A DNA stretch of 12,053 bases from an uncultured Prevotellaceae bacterium (GCA_947306845.1 CAMZHP010000075.1:1-12053); one strand, 5' to 3'. Positions 1 through 7,712 are shown, numbered from the stretch's first letter. The notes: generated from the sequence alone by a model not told the origin. Program-made: numbers and translations.

Positions 1-53
1 GAGGCGACAGGCGCCCGGGGCGCGGTGGCCGCAAGAGAAACAATAACCGTTAA
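1..53 (+). CDS. rpsC: 30S ribosomal protein uS3, C-terminal end (partial)
   Basis: Reading frame 3 gives the last 16 residues, [16 protein letters not shown], then a TAA stop at 51-53. This Gly/Arg-rich basic tail is typical of the C-terminus of Bacteroidales uS3. The position directly before rplP is where rpsC sits in the conserved S10-spc gene order. uS3 lies on the 30S head at the mRNA entry channel and, with uS4 and uS5, helps unwind incoming mRNA. The rest of the gene lies left of the window. The call rests on tail composition plus gene order, since the fragment is too short for a domain match. Confidence 0.85.
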   Translation, partial: GDRRPGRGGRKRNNNR

Positions 54-67
54 AATCAGAAGCTACA

Positions 68-496
68 ATGTTACAGCCAAAAAGAGTAAAATACAGAAGG
101 CCTCAGGACGGGCGCGGCAGGAAAGGCAACGCCCACAGGGGCACGCAGCTGGCTTTCGGTTCCTTCGGCATCAAGACCCTTGAGGCCAAATGGATCGACA
201 GCCGCCAGATCGAGGCTGCCCGTGTTGCCGTCAACAGGTACATGCAGCGTGAGGGCCAGGTCTGGATCCGCATTTTCCCGGACAAACCAATCACCCGCAA
301 GCCCGCTGATGTGCGTATGGGTAAAGGTAAAGGTGACCCCGCAGGTTGGGTGGCACCAGTGACCCCGGGACGCATCCTCTTTGAAGTAGAGGGAGTTAGT
401 TTCGACATTGCCAAGGAGGCTCTCCGTCTGGCAGCACAGAAACTACCCGTGAAGACTAAGTTTGTTGTAAGACGTGATTACGATAAAAACGCATAA
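68..496 (+). CDS. rplP: 50S ribosomal protein uL16
   Basis: A 142-residue protein, close to the usual 136-144 of bacterial uL16. The conserved start [13 protein letters not shown], the central [12 protein letters not shown] segment and the [14 protein letters not shown] loop (about residues 82-95) are all present. uL16 joins the large subunit late in assembly and contacts 23S rRNA near the peptidyl-transferase centre and the A-site tRNA elbow. The RMGKGKG loop carries the arginine that is hydroxylated in E. coli uL16; whether that happens here cannot be seen. It follows rpsC by 14 nt and precedes rpmC by 6 nt. The start has no Shine-Dalgarno sequence, only an A-rich upstream stretch. Confidence 0.97.
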   Translation: MLQPKRVKYRRPQDGRGRKGNAHRGTQLAFGSFGIKTLEAKWIDSRQIEAARVAVNRYMQREGQVWIRIFPDKPITRKPADVRMGKGKGDPAGWVAPVTPGRILFEVEGVSFDIAKEALRLAAQKLPVKTKFVVRRDYDKNA

Positions 497-502
497 TCTA
501 TT

Positions 503-700
503 ATGAAGAATAGTGAAATCAGGGAGCTTGCTACCCAGGACTTGGTAGAGAGACTCGAGGGCGCTGAGGCTCAACTCCATCAGATGAAGCTCAACCATGC
601 CATCACCCCTCTGGAGAATCCCATGCAGATCAGGATGATGCGTAAGGATATCGCCCGTATGAAAACAGAACTTCATCAGAGAGAACTTAACAAGAAATAA
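503..700 (+). CDS. rpmC: 50S ribosomal protein uL29
   Basis: A 65-residue, highly charged helical protein beginning [14 protein letters not shown], matching the family pattern of a two-helix hairpin. The core segment [20 protein letters not shown] (about residues 26-45) links the helices, as in other uL29 proteins. uL29 sits beside uL23 at the polypeptide exit and forms part of the docking platform for nascent-chain factors. The TAA stop (698-700) shares its last base with the ATG of rpsQ, so the two are probably translationally coupled. No Shine-Dalgarno sequence precedes the start. Confidence 0.96.
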   Translation: MKNSEIRELATQDLVERLEGAEAQLHQMKLNHAITPLENPMQIRMMRKDIARMKTELHQRELNKK

Positions 701-960
701 TGATGGAAAAAAGGAATTTGAGAAAAACAAGAACGGGTGTGGTTGTCAGCAACAAAATGGACAAGACCATCGTTATCGCAGCTAAGTTCAAGGAGATGCA
801 CCCCATCTACGGAAAGTTTGTGCAGAAGACGAAGAAGTACCATGCCCACGACGAGAAAAATGAGGCCAATGTCGGTGACACCGTCCTCATTATGGAAACC
901 CGTCCCTTGAGCAAGACCAAGAGATGGAGATTAGTACAAATCATCGAAAAAGCTAAGTAA
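700..960 (+). CDS. rpsQ: 30S ribosomal protein uS17
   Basis: An 86-residue OB-fold protein with the family signature [17 protein letters not shown] near the N-terminus and the later segment [14 protein letters not shown]. uS17 is a primary 16S rRNA binder in the 5' domain. Two adjacent ATG codons (700 and 703) give [11 protein letters not shown] or [10 protein letters not shown]. The first overlaps the rpmC stop as TAATG, which suits termination-reinitiation. The second gives the N-terminus more usual for the family, so the start is uncertain by one codon. rplN begins 2 nt after the stop. Confidence 0.97.
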   Translation: MMEKRNLRKTRTGVVVSNKMDKTIVIAAKFKEMHPIYGKFVQKTKKYHAHDEKNEANVGDTVLIMETRPLSKTKRWRLVQIIEKAK

Positions 961-962
961 TC

Positions 963-1328
963 ATGATACAGGCAGAATCAAGACTCACAGTATGTGACAA
1001 CAGCGGTGCGCGCGAGGCTCTCTGCATCCGCGTGCTCGGTGGCACACGCCGCCGTTACGCCAGTGTCGGCGATATCATCGTCGTCGCAGTCAAGAACGTG
1101 ATCCCTTCGAGCGACCTCAAGAAGGGTGCCGTGTCAAAGGCCCTCATCGTACGCACCAAGAAGGAAATCCGCCGTGCTGATGGCTCGTACATCCGCTTCG
1201 ACGACAACGCATGTGTGCTTCTCAACAATGCCGGAGAGCTTCGCGGCAGCCGTATCTTCGGCCCTGTCGCCCGTGAGCTCCGTGCCGTGAACATGAAGGT
1301 GGTCTCACTCGCACCCGAGGTACTTTAA
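963..1328 (+). CDS. rplN: 50S ribosomal protein uL14
   Basis: A 121-residue protein of the usual length (about 121-123) with the canonical start [16 protein letters not shown], a five-stranded barrel pattern, and the C-terminal block [14 protein letters not shown] (about residues 94-107). uL14 lies on the intersubunit face of the large subunit, contributes to bridge B8, and is the known docking site of the silencing factor RsfS. Only 2 nt separate it from rpsQ, so it is probably translated by ribosomes leaving that gene. A 24-nt A-rich gap without a Shine-Dalgarno sequence follows before rplX. Confidence 0.97.
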   Translation: MIQAESRLTVCDNSGAREALCIRVLGGTRRRYASVGDIIVVAVKNVIPSSDLKKGAVSKALIVRTKKEIRRADGSYIRFDDNACVLLNNAGELRGSRIFGPVARELRAVNMKVVSLAPEVL

Positions 1329-1352
1329 TCATCTTAAAAGCAATTCAAAGCA

Positions 1353-1673
1353 ATGACAAAGTTACATATCAAGAAAGGCGACACCGTCATCGTTCTCAGC
1401 GGTGAGGACAAGGGCAAGACGGGCAAGGTGCTGCAGGTCATCGTCGACAAGCAGCGCGCCATCGTCGAGGGTGTGAACATCGTGACGAAGAGCTCGAAGC
1501 CTACTGCCAAGAATCCTCAGGGCGGTTTCGTCAAGGTGGAGGCTCCCATACATATCTCCAACCTGAGTCTCGTCGACCCGAAGAGTGGCAAACCCACCCG
1601 CATCGCCATCAAGGTGAATGCTGACGGCAAGAAAGTTCGTATCGCTAAAAAATCAGGGGAGGAGATTAAGTAA
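1353..1673 (+). CDS. rplX: 50S ribosomal protein uL24
   Basis: A 106-residue protein with an N-terminal KOW motif, roughly residues 6-33 ([20 protein letters not shown]), followed by VEGVNIVTK and the [16 protein letters not shown] segment common to the family. uL24 is an early assembly protein that binds domain I of 23S rRNA near the exit tunnel. The TAA stop (1671-1673) overlaps the rplE ATG by one base. The purine-rich end of this gene (about 1656-1663, ggggagga) may also act as a Shine-Dalgarno site for rplE. Confidence 0.97.
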   Translation: MTKLHIKKGDTVIVLSGEDKGKTGKVLQVIVDKQRAIVEGVNIVTKSSKPTAKNPQGGFVKVEAPIHISNLSLVDPKSGKPTRIAIKVNADGKKVRIAKKSGEEIK

Positions 1674-2227
1674 TGAATACAGCACAGTTAAAAAAGCAAT
1701 ATGTGGAGGTGATCGCACCGGCACTCATGAAGCAGTTCAAGTACACTTCGTCGATGCAGATTCCTGCACTGAAAAAGATTGTCATCAACCAGGGCATCGG
1801 TGATGCCACACAGGAGAAGAAACTCATCGACGTAGCCGTCAACGAGCTGACCACCATCACAGGCCAGAAGGCTGTGGCCACCTACTCGAAGAAGGACATC
1901 GCCAACTTCAAGCTCCGCAAGAAGATGCCTATCGGCGTGATGGTGACACTCAGACGCGAGCGCATGTATGAGTTCCTGGAGAAGCTGGTGCGCGTGGCTT
2001 TGCCCCGTATCCGTGACTTCAAGGGCATTGAGACGAAGTTCGACGGCCGTGGCAACTACACCCTCGGCATCGACGAGCAGATCATCTTCCCTGAGATCAA
2101 CCTCGACACCATCGAGCGCATTCAGGGTATGAACATCACATTCGTCACTTCAGCCAACACCGACGAGGAGGGATTTGCCCTGCTCAAGGCTTTTGGTCTT
2201 CCGTTCAAAAACGCTAAAAACGCATAA
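1673..2227 (+). CDS. rplE: 50S ribosomal protein uL5
   Basis: A 184-residue protein (family usually 178-185) with conserved stretches [35 protein letters not shown] and [20 protein letters not shown]. uL5 binds 5S rRNA in the central protuberance, contacts the P-site tRNA, and forms bridge B1b with uS13, which is encoded further down this operon. The start overlaps the rplX stop by one base. It is preceded at about 10 nt by a purine-rich ggggagga inside rplX, so initiation may use both coupling and a Shine-Dalgarno contact. Confidence 0.98.
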   Translation: MNTAQLKKQYVEVIAPALMKQFKYTSSMQIPALKKIVINQGIGDATQEKKLIDVAVNELTTITGQKAVATYSKKDIANFKLRKKMPIGVMVTLRRERMYEFLEKLVRVALPRIRDFKGIETKFDGRGNYTLGIDEQIIFPEINLDTIERIQGMNITFVTSANTDEEGFALLKAFGLPFKNAKNA

Positions 2228-2230
2228 GAC

Positions 2231-2533
2231 ATGGCAAAGGAATCAATGAAGGCCCGCGAGGTGAAAAGAGCAAGGCTCGTGGCCAAGTATGCAGAGAAGA
2301 GAGCTGCCCTGAAGAAAATCATCGCCACCACCGACGATCCAGGTGAGGCTTATGAGGCTGCCCGCAAGCTGCAGGCCATCCCACGCAACGCCAACCCCAT
2401 CCGTCTGCACAACCGCTGCAAGATCACCGGCCGCCCGAAGGGCTACATGCGCCAGTTCGGCATCTCCCGTATCCAATTCCGCGAGATGGCATCGGCAGGC
2501 TTGATCCCAGGTGTAAAGAAGGCAAGCTGGTAA
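2231..2533 (+). CDS. rpsN: 30S ribosomal protein uS14, long zinc-independent type
   Basis: A 100-residue protein starting [17 protein letters not shown] and ending [17 protein letters not shown], with the diagnostic [20 protein letters not shown] block (about residues 60-79). It has a single cysteine, so it lacks the CxxC...CxxC zinc knuckle of the short (about 61-residue) form. It belongs to the long C-minus class normal in Bacteroidota. uS14 assembles late into the 30S head next to uS3 and uS10. It follows rplE by 3 nt with no Shine-Dalgarno sequence and is followed by the first large gap of the operon. Confidence 0.97.
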   Translation: MAKESMKAREVKRARLVAKYAEKRAALKKIIATTDDPGEAYEAARKLQAIPRNANPIRLHNRCKITGRPKGYMRQFGISRIQFREMASAGLIPGVKKASW

Positions 2534-2548
2534 GAGGAAAGCTAGTTT

Positions 2549-2580
2549 TTAATATTGTCGGGGGAGTCCCGATTAATTAA
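2549..2580 (+). promoter_or_regulatory. Leader hairpin before rpsH
   Basis: The 61-nt rpsN-rpsH gap contains tcggg / cccga (2558-2562 and 2568-2572) around a 5-nt loop ggagt. An outer pairing ttaat / attaa (2549-2553 and 2576-2580) lies across a small internal loop. The gap then becomes A/T-rich up to the rpsH ATG. It is not followed by a T run, so it does not look like a terminator. An RNA control element (protein binding or processing site) is an inference. In E. coli, uS8 is the spc-operon repressor, but it acts at rplE, not here. Confidence 0.4.
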
Positions 2581-2594
2581 ACATTTTATATTTT

Positions 2595-2990
2595 ATGACA
2601 GATCCAATAGCAGATTATCTGACGAGGCTTAGAAACGCAATCATGGCTCATCACCGTGTTGTGGAGGTACCAGCCTCAAACTTGAAGAAGGAAATCACAA
2701 AGATCCTCTTCGAGAAGGGATACATCCTCAACTACAAGTTCATCGAGGATGGTCCTCAGGGTACGATCAAGGTTGCATTGAAGTATGACCCAGCAACCAA
2801 AACGAATGCAATCCGCAAACTGAAGAGAGTGTCCACCCCGGGCCTCCGCAAGTATACGGGTTACAAAGACATGCCGAGAGTGATCAACGGATTGGGCATT
2901 GCTATCTTGTCCACTTCGAAAGGTGTAATGACAGACAAGGAGGCCTCTGAGCTGAAGATCGGCGGCGAGGTGCTTTGCTACGTCTATTAA
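2595..2990 (+). CDS. rpsH: 30S ribosomal protein uS8
   Basis: A 131-residue protein of usual length with the N-terminal signature MTDPIADYLTRLRNA and the C-terminal RNA-binding block AILSTSKGVMTDKEAS (about residues 103-118), followed by IGGEVLCYVY. uS8 is a primary binder of the 16S central domain (helix 21) and organises the platform. In E. coli it also represses spc-operon translation. The ATG has no Shine-Dalgarno sequence; it follows an A/T-rich stretch and a hairpin leader. A gap of 19 nt holding a gggagg site follows before rplF. Confidence 0.97.
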   Translation: MTDPIADYLTRLRNAIMAHHRVVEVPASNLKKEITKILFEKGYILNYKFIEDGPQGTIKVALKYDPATKTNAIRKLKRVSTPGLRKYTGYKDMPRVINGLGIAILSTSKGVMTDKEASELKIGGEVLCYVY

Positions 2991-2994
2991 TTCA

Positions 2995-3000
2995 GGGAGG
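2995..3000 (+). promoter_or_regulatory. Shine-Dalgarno site of rplF
   Basis: gggagg lies 9 nt before the rplF ATG at 3010, complementary to the conserved 16S 3' end. Most starts in this window lack such a site, so this one stands out. Confidence 0.6.
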
Positions 3001-3009
3001 ATAAGCATT

Positions 3010-3576
3010 ATGTCTAGAATAGGTAAATTGCCCATCGTCATCCCCGCAGGCGTGGAGATCAAGAACGAGAACAATGTCATCACCGTGAAGGGTCCCAAAG
3101 GCACCATGTCACAGAAGGTCGACCCCTCGATCAACGTGAAGATTGAGAATGGGGAGATGGTTTTCTCCATCGATGAGAACAGCCCCGTGAACGTCAAGCA
3201 GAAGCAGGCTTTCCACGGCCTCTACCGCTCTTTGATCAACAATATGGTTGTTGGTGTGAGCACTGGTTTCCAGAAAACTCTCGAGCTCGTAGGTGTGGGC
3301 TACCGTGTGTCCAACCAGGGCAATCTTCTTGAGTTCTCTCTCGGATACAGCCACTCTATTTTCCTTCAGCTTCCGAGTGAGGTGAAAGTGGAGACCAAGT
3401 CAGAGAGAAACCAGAATCCCGTCATCATCCTGGAGTCGTGCGACAAGCAGTTGCTCGGTCTCATCTGTGCTAAAATTCGCTCTTTCCGCAAGCCTGAGCC
3501 TTACAAGGGCAAGGGTATCCTGTTCAAGGGTGAGGTCATCCGCAGGAAGTCTGGTAAGTCGGCATCGGCCAAGTAA
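3010..3576 (+). CDS. rplF: 50S ribosomal protein uL6
   Basis: A 188-residue protein, slightly longer than the 177 of E. coli uL6 as is common in Bacteroidota. It begins MSRIGKLPIVIPAGVEI and has the repeated two-domain fold of the family. The second domain holds GVGYRV (about residue 97) and the signature KIRSFRKPEPYKGKGI (about 155-170). uL6 lies at the base of the bL12 stalk close to the sarcin-ricin loop and supports elongation-factor binding. The C-terminal tail is Ser/Lys-rich. It is one of few genes here with a clear Shine-Dalgarno site. Confidence 0.97.
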   Translation: MSRIGKLPIVIPAGVEIKNENNVITVKGPKGTMSQKVDPSINVKIENGEMVFSIDENSPVNVKQKQAFHGLYRSLINNMVVGVSTGFQKTLELVGVGYRVSNQGNLLEFSLGYSHSIFLQLPSEVKVETKSERNQNPVIILESCDKQLLGLICAKIRSFRKPEPYKGKGILFKGEVIRRKSGKSASAK

Positions 3577-3594
3577 CTTTAAAAAATTACGATT

Positions 3595-4020
3595 ATGACA
3601 ACAAAGAAAGAAGAAAGACGAATTAAGATCAAATATAGAATTCGTAAAAAGGTGAACGGTACTGCCGAGCGTCCCCGCATGACGGTCTTCCGCAGCAACA
3701 AGGGCATCTATGTGCAGATCATCGATGACTCATGGTCGAACACCGAGAAGCCTTTCAAGAGCCTGGTGATCAAGAAACACCCGAAACGCAAGGTGGAGGT
3801 TGACTATTATCCTCAGGGACGCACCCTGGTGTCAGCATCCTCAGCAGGTCTTGAGAAGATGAGCAAGTCGGCACAGGCCGAGAAGGTGGGTGAGATGATA
3901 GCTGAGAAGGCCAAGGCCGCAGGTATCACCGCAGTGGTCTTCGACCGCAACGGATATCTCTATCATGGCAGAGTGAAGCAACTGGCTGACGCAGCCCGTA
4001 AAGGTGGACTTAATTTTTAA
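3595..4020 (+). CDS. rplR: 50S ribosomal protein uL18 with a central insertion
   Basis: uL18 binds 5S rRNA and, with uL5, builds the central protuberance. The ends are classic: an Arg/Lys-rich N-terminus, [20 protein letters not shown] (about residues 24-43), and a C-terminal [20 protein letters not shown] (about 115-134). The protein has 141 residues where 114-120 is usual. The excess lies between QIIDD (ending at residue 45) and TLVSASS (starting at 77), where other uL18 proteins have a short turn of about 4-5 residues. The added part is basic, with alternating hydrophobic residues ([18 protein letters not shown]), suggesting a lengthened beta-hairpin. The frame is intact and codon use resembles the neighbours. 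Confidence 0.97.
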   Translation: MTTKKEERRIKIKYRIRKKVNGTAERPRMTVFRSNKGIYVQIIDDSWSNTEKPFKSLVIKKHPKRKVEVDYYPQGRTLVSASSAGLEKMSKSAQAEKVGEMIAEKAKAAGITAVVFDRNGYLYHGRVKQLADAARKGGLNF

Positions 4021-4026
4021 GCGATT

Positions 4027-4539
4027 ATGGCAATCAATAGAGTAAAAATAAATAGTGACGCAGAGTTAAAGGACCGCCTGGTGGCAATCAACCGTGTCAC
4101 GAAGGTGACAAAGGGTGGTCGTACGTTCACATTCGCTGCCATCGTCGTAGTGGGTGACGGCAACGGTGTCATCGGCTGGGGCCTGGGAAAGGCCGGCGAG
4201 GTCACCGCAGCCATAGCCAAAGGTGTTGAGGCTGCAAAGAAAAACCTGGTAAAGGTGCCCGTGCTCAAGGGAACCATTCCCCACGAGATGGAGATTTCCT
4301 ATGGTGGAGCCAAGGTCTTCCTCAAACCCGCCGCACCCGGTACCGGAATGGTGGCAGGTGGCGCCATGCGTGCCGTGCTCGAGAGCGCAGGTGTCAATGA
4401 CGTGCTGGCCAAGTCGAAGGGTTCTTCCAACCCCCACAATCTGGTGAAGGCAACCATCAAGGCCCTTTGTGAGATGCGCGATGCCTATACAGTGGCAGGC
4501 GACCGCGGCATTTCTATGCAGAAAGTATTTAGAGGATAA
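4027..4539 (+). CDS. rpsE: 30S ribosomal protein uS5
   Basis: A 170-residue protein of usual length with the N-terminal double-stranded-RNA-binding-like domain (about residues 15-78, including [20 protein letters not shown]) and the C-terminal domain with [19 protein letters not shown] and [12 protein letters not shown]. uS5 lies at the mRNA entry site with uS3 and uS4 and affects decoding accuracy. The loop around residues 26-32 (KVTKGGR) is the spectinomycin-contact loop in homologues and shows no deletion here. Six nt separate it from rplR. Its stop overlaps the strong Shine-Dalgarno site of rpmD. Confidence 0.97.
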   Translation: MAINRVKINSDAELKDRLVAINRVTKVTKGGRTFTFAAIVVVGDGNGVIGWGLGKAGEVTAAIAKGVEAAKKNLVKVPVLKGTIPHEMEISYGGAKVFLKPAAPGTGMVAGGAMRAVLESAGVNDVLAKSKGSSNPHNLVKATIKALCEMRDAYTVAGDRGISMQKVFRG

Positions 4540-4545
4540 GGAGGT
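4538..4545 (+). promoter_or_regulatory. Shine-Dalgarno site of rpmD
   Basis: aaggaggt, a full match to the bacterial anti-Shine-Dalgarno complement, overlaps the rpsE stop codon (4537-4539). Its ggagg core ends 7 nt before the rpmD ATG at 4552. This is the strongest such site seen in the window and supports that start. Confidence 0.75.
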
Positions 4546-4551
4546 ACAGAC

Positions 4552-4728
4552 ATGGCTACAATTAAAATCAAGCAGATCAAGAGTAAGATCGGTTACCCCG
4601 TTGACCAAAAACGCACCCTCGAGGCTCTCGGCCTCCACAAAATCTCTCAGGTGGTCGAGAAGGAAGATACTCCGGCTATCCGGGGCATGATCCGCAAGGT
4701 GCATCATCTGGTGACCATAGTTGAGTAA
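4552..4728 (+). CDS. rpmD: 50S ribosomal protein uL30
   Basis: A short gene of 58 codons, found by reading on from the strong Shine-Dalgarno site after rpsE. The product starts [20 protein letters not shown] and continues with [15 protein letters not shown] and [18 protein letters not shown]. This is the complete one-domain uL30 pattern, of the normal 58-60 residues. uL30 is a peripheral 23S rRNA binder. The slot between rpsE and rplO is its conserved place. After the stop, 29 nt of A-rich DNA without a Shine-Dalgarno sequence lead to rplO. Confidence 0.96.
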   Translation: MATIKIKQIKSKIGYPVDQKRTLEALGLHKISQVVEKEDTPAIRGMIRKVHHLVTIVE

Positions 4729-4757
4729 ACATTCCGTCATTTAAAAAGCAAAAACTT

Positions 4758-5207
4758 ATGAAATTGCATACATTAAAACCCGCAGCAGGCTCCACACACT
4801 CACGCCGCCGTATCGGTCGCGGTACCGGTTCTGGGCTTGGTGGTACGTCAACCCGTGGCCACAAGGGTGCCAAGGCTCGTTCGGGCTACAAGAGAAAGAT
4901 TGGCTTTGAGGGTGGTCAGATGCCGCTCCAGCGCCGTGTCCCGAAGGCTGGTTTCAAAAACATTAACCATAAGGAGTATTTCGCTGTCAACCTCTCGACA
5001 CTCCAGCGTCTCGTGGACGAAAAGCAGCTCACGAAGATTGGTATCGAGGAGCTCAGGGCTGCCGGCCTCACCAATGGCAAGGAACTTGTCAAGGTGCTTG
5101 GCAACGGTGAGCTGACCGTCAAGGTTGATGTGGAGGCACATGCTTTCTCAAAGACTGCCGAGGAGGCTATCAAGGCAGTTGGTGGTAACGCAACTATTAT
5201 TAAGTAA
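4758..5207 (+). CDS. rplO: 50S ribosomal protein uL15
   Basis: A 149-residue protein of usual length. The Gly/Arg-rich N-terminal extension (RRRIGRGTGSGLGGTSTRGH, about residues 16-35) and FEGGQMPLQRRVPKAGF (about 50-66) are the family signatures. The C-terminal globular part ends with KAVGGNATIIK. uL15 threads its extension into the large-subunit core and joins late in assembly. The TAA stop (5205-5207) is followed immediately by the ATG of secY, with no spacer, so SecY translation probably depends on ribosomes finishing this gene. Confidence 0.97.
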   Translation: MKLHTLKPAAGSTHSRRRIGRGTGSGLGGTSTRGHKGAKARSGYKRKIGFEGGQMPLQRRVPKAGFKNINHKEYFAVNLSTLQRLVDEKQLTKIGIEELRAAGLTNGKELVKVLGNGELTVKVDVEAHAFSKTAEEAIKAVGGNATIIK

Positions 5208-6545
5208 ATGAAAAAGTTTATTGAGACACTGAAGAACATCTGGAAGGTGGAGGATTTGCGTCAGCGAATTCTCATCACCCTCCTGTTCACGGCAATCTAC
5301 CGCTTCGGTTCATTTGTCGTGCTGCCGGGCATCAACCCGGAGAATTTGGATAAGCTGCAGCAGCAGACGGAGGGCGGACTTATGTCATTGCTTGACATGT
5401 TCTCCGGTGGCGCTTTTTCCAACGCGTCGATATTCGCATTGGGCATCATGCCTTACATCTCCGCATCCATCGTGATGCAGCTGTTGGCAGTGGCAGTGCC
5501 CTATTTCCAGAAGATGCAGCGTGAGGGCGAGAGCGGACGCAAGAAGATCATGTGGTATACCCGTGTGCTCACGGTGGCCATCCTTCTCTTCCAGGCTCCC
5601 TCTTATCTGATTAACCTCAAGATGCAGTCGGCCGGTGCTCTCAACCCCTCCATTTCTTGGAACTGGTTCATGTGGACAGGCCTGATCATCCTCGCAGCAG
5701 GCAGCATGTTCATCCTGTGGCTCGGTGAGCGCATCACCGACAAGGGCGTGGGCAACGGTATCTCGCTGATCATTATGATCGGCATCATCGCTCGTCTGCC
5801 GAACGCCTTCATGCAGGAGGTGACATCGAGGGTGACCTCAGCCAGTGGCGGTGGTATCGTGATGTTCATCATCGAGATCCTGATACTCTTCGCTGTGGTG
5901 TGTGCCGCCATCCTTCTTACTCAGGCCGTGCGCAAGGTGCCCGTGGAGTATGCCCGTCGTGTGCAGGGCAACCGCACACGTTCAGTGGCCCGTCAGTACA
6001 TCCCGCTGAAATTGTTCGCCGCCAATGTGATGCCTATCATCTTTGCTCAGGCTCTGATGTTCATCCCGCTGGCTATCGTGCAGTATTCTACCAATGAGGC
6101 TGGATTTGTGATGAGGTCGCTGCTCGACCATACGAGCTGGCTCTACAACATCGTGTTCGCCATCCTGATTATCGCATTCACCTATTTCTACACGGCCATC
6201 ACGCTGAATCCCACACAGATGGCTGAGGACATGAAGCGCAACAATGGCTTTATTCCTGGTGTGAAGCCGGGTAAGCCGACAGCCGATTACATCGACACCA
6301 TCATGTCGCGCATCACATTCCCCGGCTCACTGTTCATCGCCTTCATTGCCATCATGCCGGCCCTCGCAGGCCTCATTAATGTGCAACAGGGCTTTGCTCA
6401 GTTCTTCGGCGGCACCTCGCTGCTGATTCTTGTGGGTGTGGTCATCGACACCTTGCAGCAGATACAGAGCCACCTGATGATGCGTCATTATGATGGCCTG
6501 CTCAACTCCGGCCATACTCGTGGAAACGGTGTAGCAGCCTATTGA
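5208..6545 (+). CDS. secY: Preprotein translocase channel subunit SecY
   Basis: SecY is the inner-membrane pore of the Sec translocon, working with SecE, SecG and SecA or the ribosome. The 445-residue protein shows ten hydrophobic segments (about 20-40, 74-98, 116-137, 152-174, 182-202, 216-238, 268-292, 308-334, 370-391, 399-418). A plug-like stretch LLDMFSGGAFSN (61-72) follows the first. Cytoplasmic loop 4 holds VPVEYARRVQGNRT (about 244-257) and loop 5 holds NNGFIPGVKPGKPTADYI (about 345-362). In loop 5, Lys353 replaces the Arg that is functionally important in E. coli SecY (Arg357). It has zero spacing from rplO and no Shine-Dalgarno sequence. map follows after 13 nt. Confidence 0.98.
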   Translation: MKKFIETLKNIWKVEDLRQRILITLLFTAIYRFGSFVVLPGINPENLDKLQQQTEGGLMSLLDMFSGGAFSNASIFALGIMPYISASIVMQLLAVAVPYFQKMQREGESGRKKIMWYTRVLTVAILLFQAPSYLINLKMQSAGALNPSISWNWFMWTGLIILAAGSMFILWLGERITDKGVGNGISLIIMIGIIARLPNAFMQEVTSRVTSASGGGIVMFIIEILILFAVVCAAILLTQAVRKVPVEYARRVQGNRTRSVARQYIPLKLFAANVMPIIFAQALMFIPLAIVQYSTNEAGFVMRSLLDHTSWLYNIVFAILIIAFTYFYTAITLNPTQMAEDMKRNNGFIPGVKPGKPTADYIDTIMSRITFPGSLFIAFIAIMPALAGLINVQQGFAQFFGGTSLLILVGVVIDTLQQIQSHLMMRHYDGLLNSGHTRGNGVAAY

Positions 6546-6558
6546 TGAACGTCTGCAG

Positions 6559-7359
6559 ATGAAGATTTATCTGAAGACTGAAGATGAGATTGAGCTGATG
6601 AGGCGGGCAAACCGGCTGGTAGGCCGGACGCTCGCCGAATTGGCGAAACATATAAAGCCCGGAGTGACCACGCTCCAGCTTGACAGGATTGCCGGAGAGT
6701 TCATAAGAGACCATGGCGCAACACCTACGTTCAAGAATTTTCCCAACCCCTTTGGGGCTCCTTTTCCTGCCAGCATCTGCACCTCCGTCAATGATGTGGT
6801 GGTGCATGGTATACCCGACGACAAGACCATCCTGCGCGATGGAGACATCATTTCGGTCGATTGCGGGACTCTGCTCGACGGTTTCAACGGCGACTCTTGC
6901 TACACATTCTGTGTGGGGGAGGTCAGCGATGAGGTCAGGCACCTGTTGGTGACAACACACGACGCGCTCTACAAAGCCATTGGTGTGGCTACGGCAGGCA
7001 ATCATGTGGGCGACATCGGCAACACGGTGCAGGACTATTGTGAGAAAGAAGGGTATGGAGTGGTGAGAGAACTCACCGGTCATGGCATCGGGCGTAAGAT
7101 GCACGAGGATCCGATGATACCCAACTACGGACGCCGGGGCAATGGCGTGATGCTGAAAGACGGGATGTGCATCGCTATCGAGCCAATGATCACTATGGGA
7201 GACAGAAATGTCTATATGATGCCCGACCGCTGGACAATCCGCACACGTGACGGAAAACCTGCCGCTCACTTTGAGCATACGATTGTAGTGAGACGCGGTG
7301 AAGCGGAGATCTTATCTTCATTTGACGAATTAGAATCAATAGTAGGAAAAATCAGTTAG
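6559..7359 (+). CDS. map: Type I methionine aminopeptidase
   Basis: Removes the initiator methionine from new proteins when the second residue is small. It belongs to the M24 'pita-bread' family. The 266-residue product has all expected metal ligands by motif: Asp101 (SVDCG), Asp112 (NGDS), His175 (TGHGIG), Glu208 (IEPM) and Glu239 (FEHT), plus the substrate-contacting His83 (VVHGIP). There is no N-terminal zinc-finger extension, so it is the short bacterial type. Its place between secY and infA, without adk, is common in Bacteroidota. The start at 6559 follows the secY stop by 13 nt and has no Shine-Dalgarno sequence. infA begins 5 nt after the stop. Confidence 0.97.
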   Translation: MKIYLKTEDEIELMRRANRLVGRTLAELAKHIKPGVTTLQLDRIAGEFIRDHGATPTFKNFPNPFGAPFPASICTSVNDVVVHGIPDDKTILRDGDIISVDCGTLLDGFNGDSCYTFCVGEVSDEVRHLLVTTHDALYKAIGVATAGNHVGDIGNTVQDYCEKEGYGVVRELTGHGIGRKMHEDPMIPNYGRRGNGVMLKDGMCIAIEPMITMGDRNVYMMPDRWTIRTRDGKPAAHFEHTIVVRRGEAEILSSFDELESIVGKIS

Positions 7360-7364
7360 AGTTT

Positions 7365-7583
7365 ATGGCAAAGCAAGCCGCAATTGAACAAGACGGAACC
7401 ATTGTGGAGGCTCTTTCCAACGCCATGTTCCGCGTTGAGTTGGAGAACGGATGCCCCATCACTGCCCATATCTCGGGCAAGATGAGAATGCACTACATCA
7501 AGATACTGCCTGGCGACAAGGTAAAGGTCGAGATGAGTCCCTATGACCTGACAAAGGGCAGGATCGTGTTTAGATACAAGTAA
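7365..7583 (+). CDS. infA: Translation initiation factor IF-1
   Basis: A 72-residue single S1/OB-fold protein, exactly the standard length. It has the family features [19 protein letters not shown] (about residues 11-29), [18 protein letters not shown] (about 34-51) and the terminal [14 protein letters not shown]-1 binds the 30S A site near h44 and cooperates with IF-2 and IF-3 to select the start codon. Its place between map and rpmJ is conserved. It starts with [11 protein letters not shown] and has no Shine-Dalgarno sequence. Confidence 0.98.
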   Translation: MAKQAAIEQDGTIVEALSNAMFRVELENGCPITAHISGKMRMHYIKILPGDKVKVEMSPYDLTKGRIVFRYK

Positions 7584-7595
7584 TTTTTGTGAGAT

Positions 7596-7712
7596 ATGAA
7601 GACAAGAGCATCATTGAAGAAACGCACTCCCGACTGCAAGATCGTACGCAGAAAGGGTCGTCTTTTTGTGATCAACAAGAAGAACCCCAAGTATAAGCTT
7701 CGTCAGGGTTAA
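7596..7712 (+). CDS. rpmJ: 50S ribosomal protein bL36, zinc-independent type
   Basis: A 38-codon gene. The product starts [20 protein letters not shown], continues [10 protein letters not shown] and ends PKYKLRQG. The RRKGR core and the RQG end identify bL36, and the slot after infA is its conserved place. Of the four zinc ligands of the C-plus form (Cys11, Cys14, Cys27, His32), only Cys14 is present. The others are Thr11, Asn27 and, with one extra residue, Tyr33, so no zinc site can form. bL36 is the smallest large-subunit protein, near the base of the stalk. It starts 12 nt after infA without a Shine-Dalgarno sequence. Confidence 0.96.
   Translation: MKTRASLKKRTPDCKIVRRKGRLFVINKKNPKYKLRQG

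Noticed and set aside
457..464. TAAGTTTG, a match to the -7 promoter element before rpmC
   Set aside because: It lies inside the rplP coding frame (TKFVV) and has no TTG at the -33 distance, so a chance match is more likely.
2550..2557. TAATATTG-like stretch before rpsH as a possible promoter
   Set aside because: One mismatch to TAnnTTTG and no TTG upstream; it also forms part of the leader hairpin.
2676..3197. Open frame of 173 codons on the - strand across rpsH and rplF
   Set aside because: Antisense to two certain genes, and it spans their boundary and the rplF start region. No family resemblance.
4066..4740. Open frame of 224 codons on the - strand across rpsE and rpmD
   Set aside because: It runs antisense to two conserved ribosomal genes, with shadow-like His/Leu/Cys-rich composition and no support as a gene.
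6502..7278. Open frame of 258 codons on the - strand across map
   Set aside because: It lies fully antisense to a clear methionine aminopeptidase gene, has no recognisable domain and a His/Cys-rich composition typical of an antisense shadow. No promoter or start context is seen.
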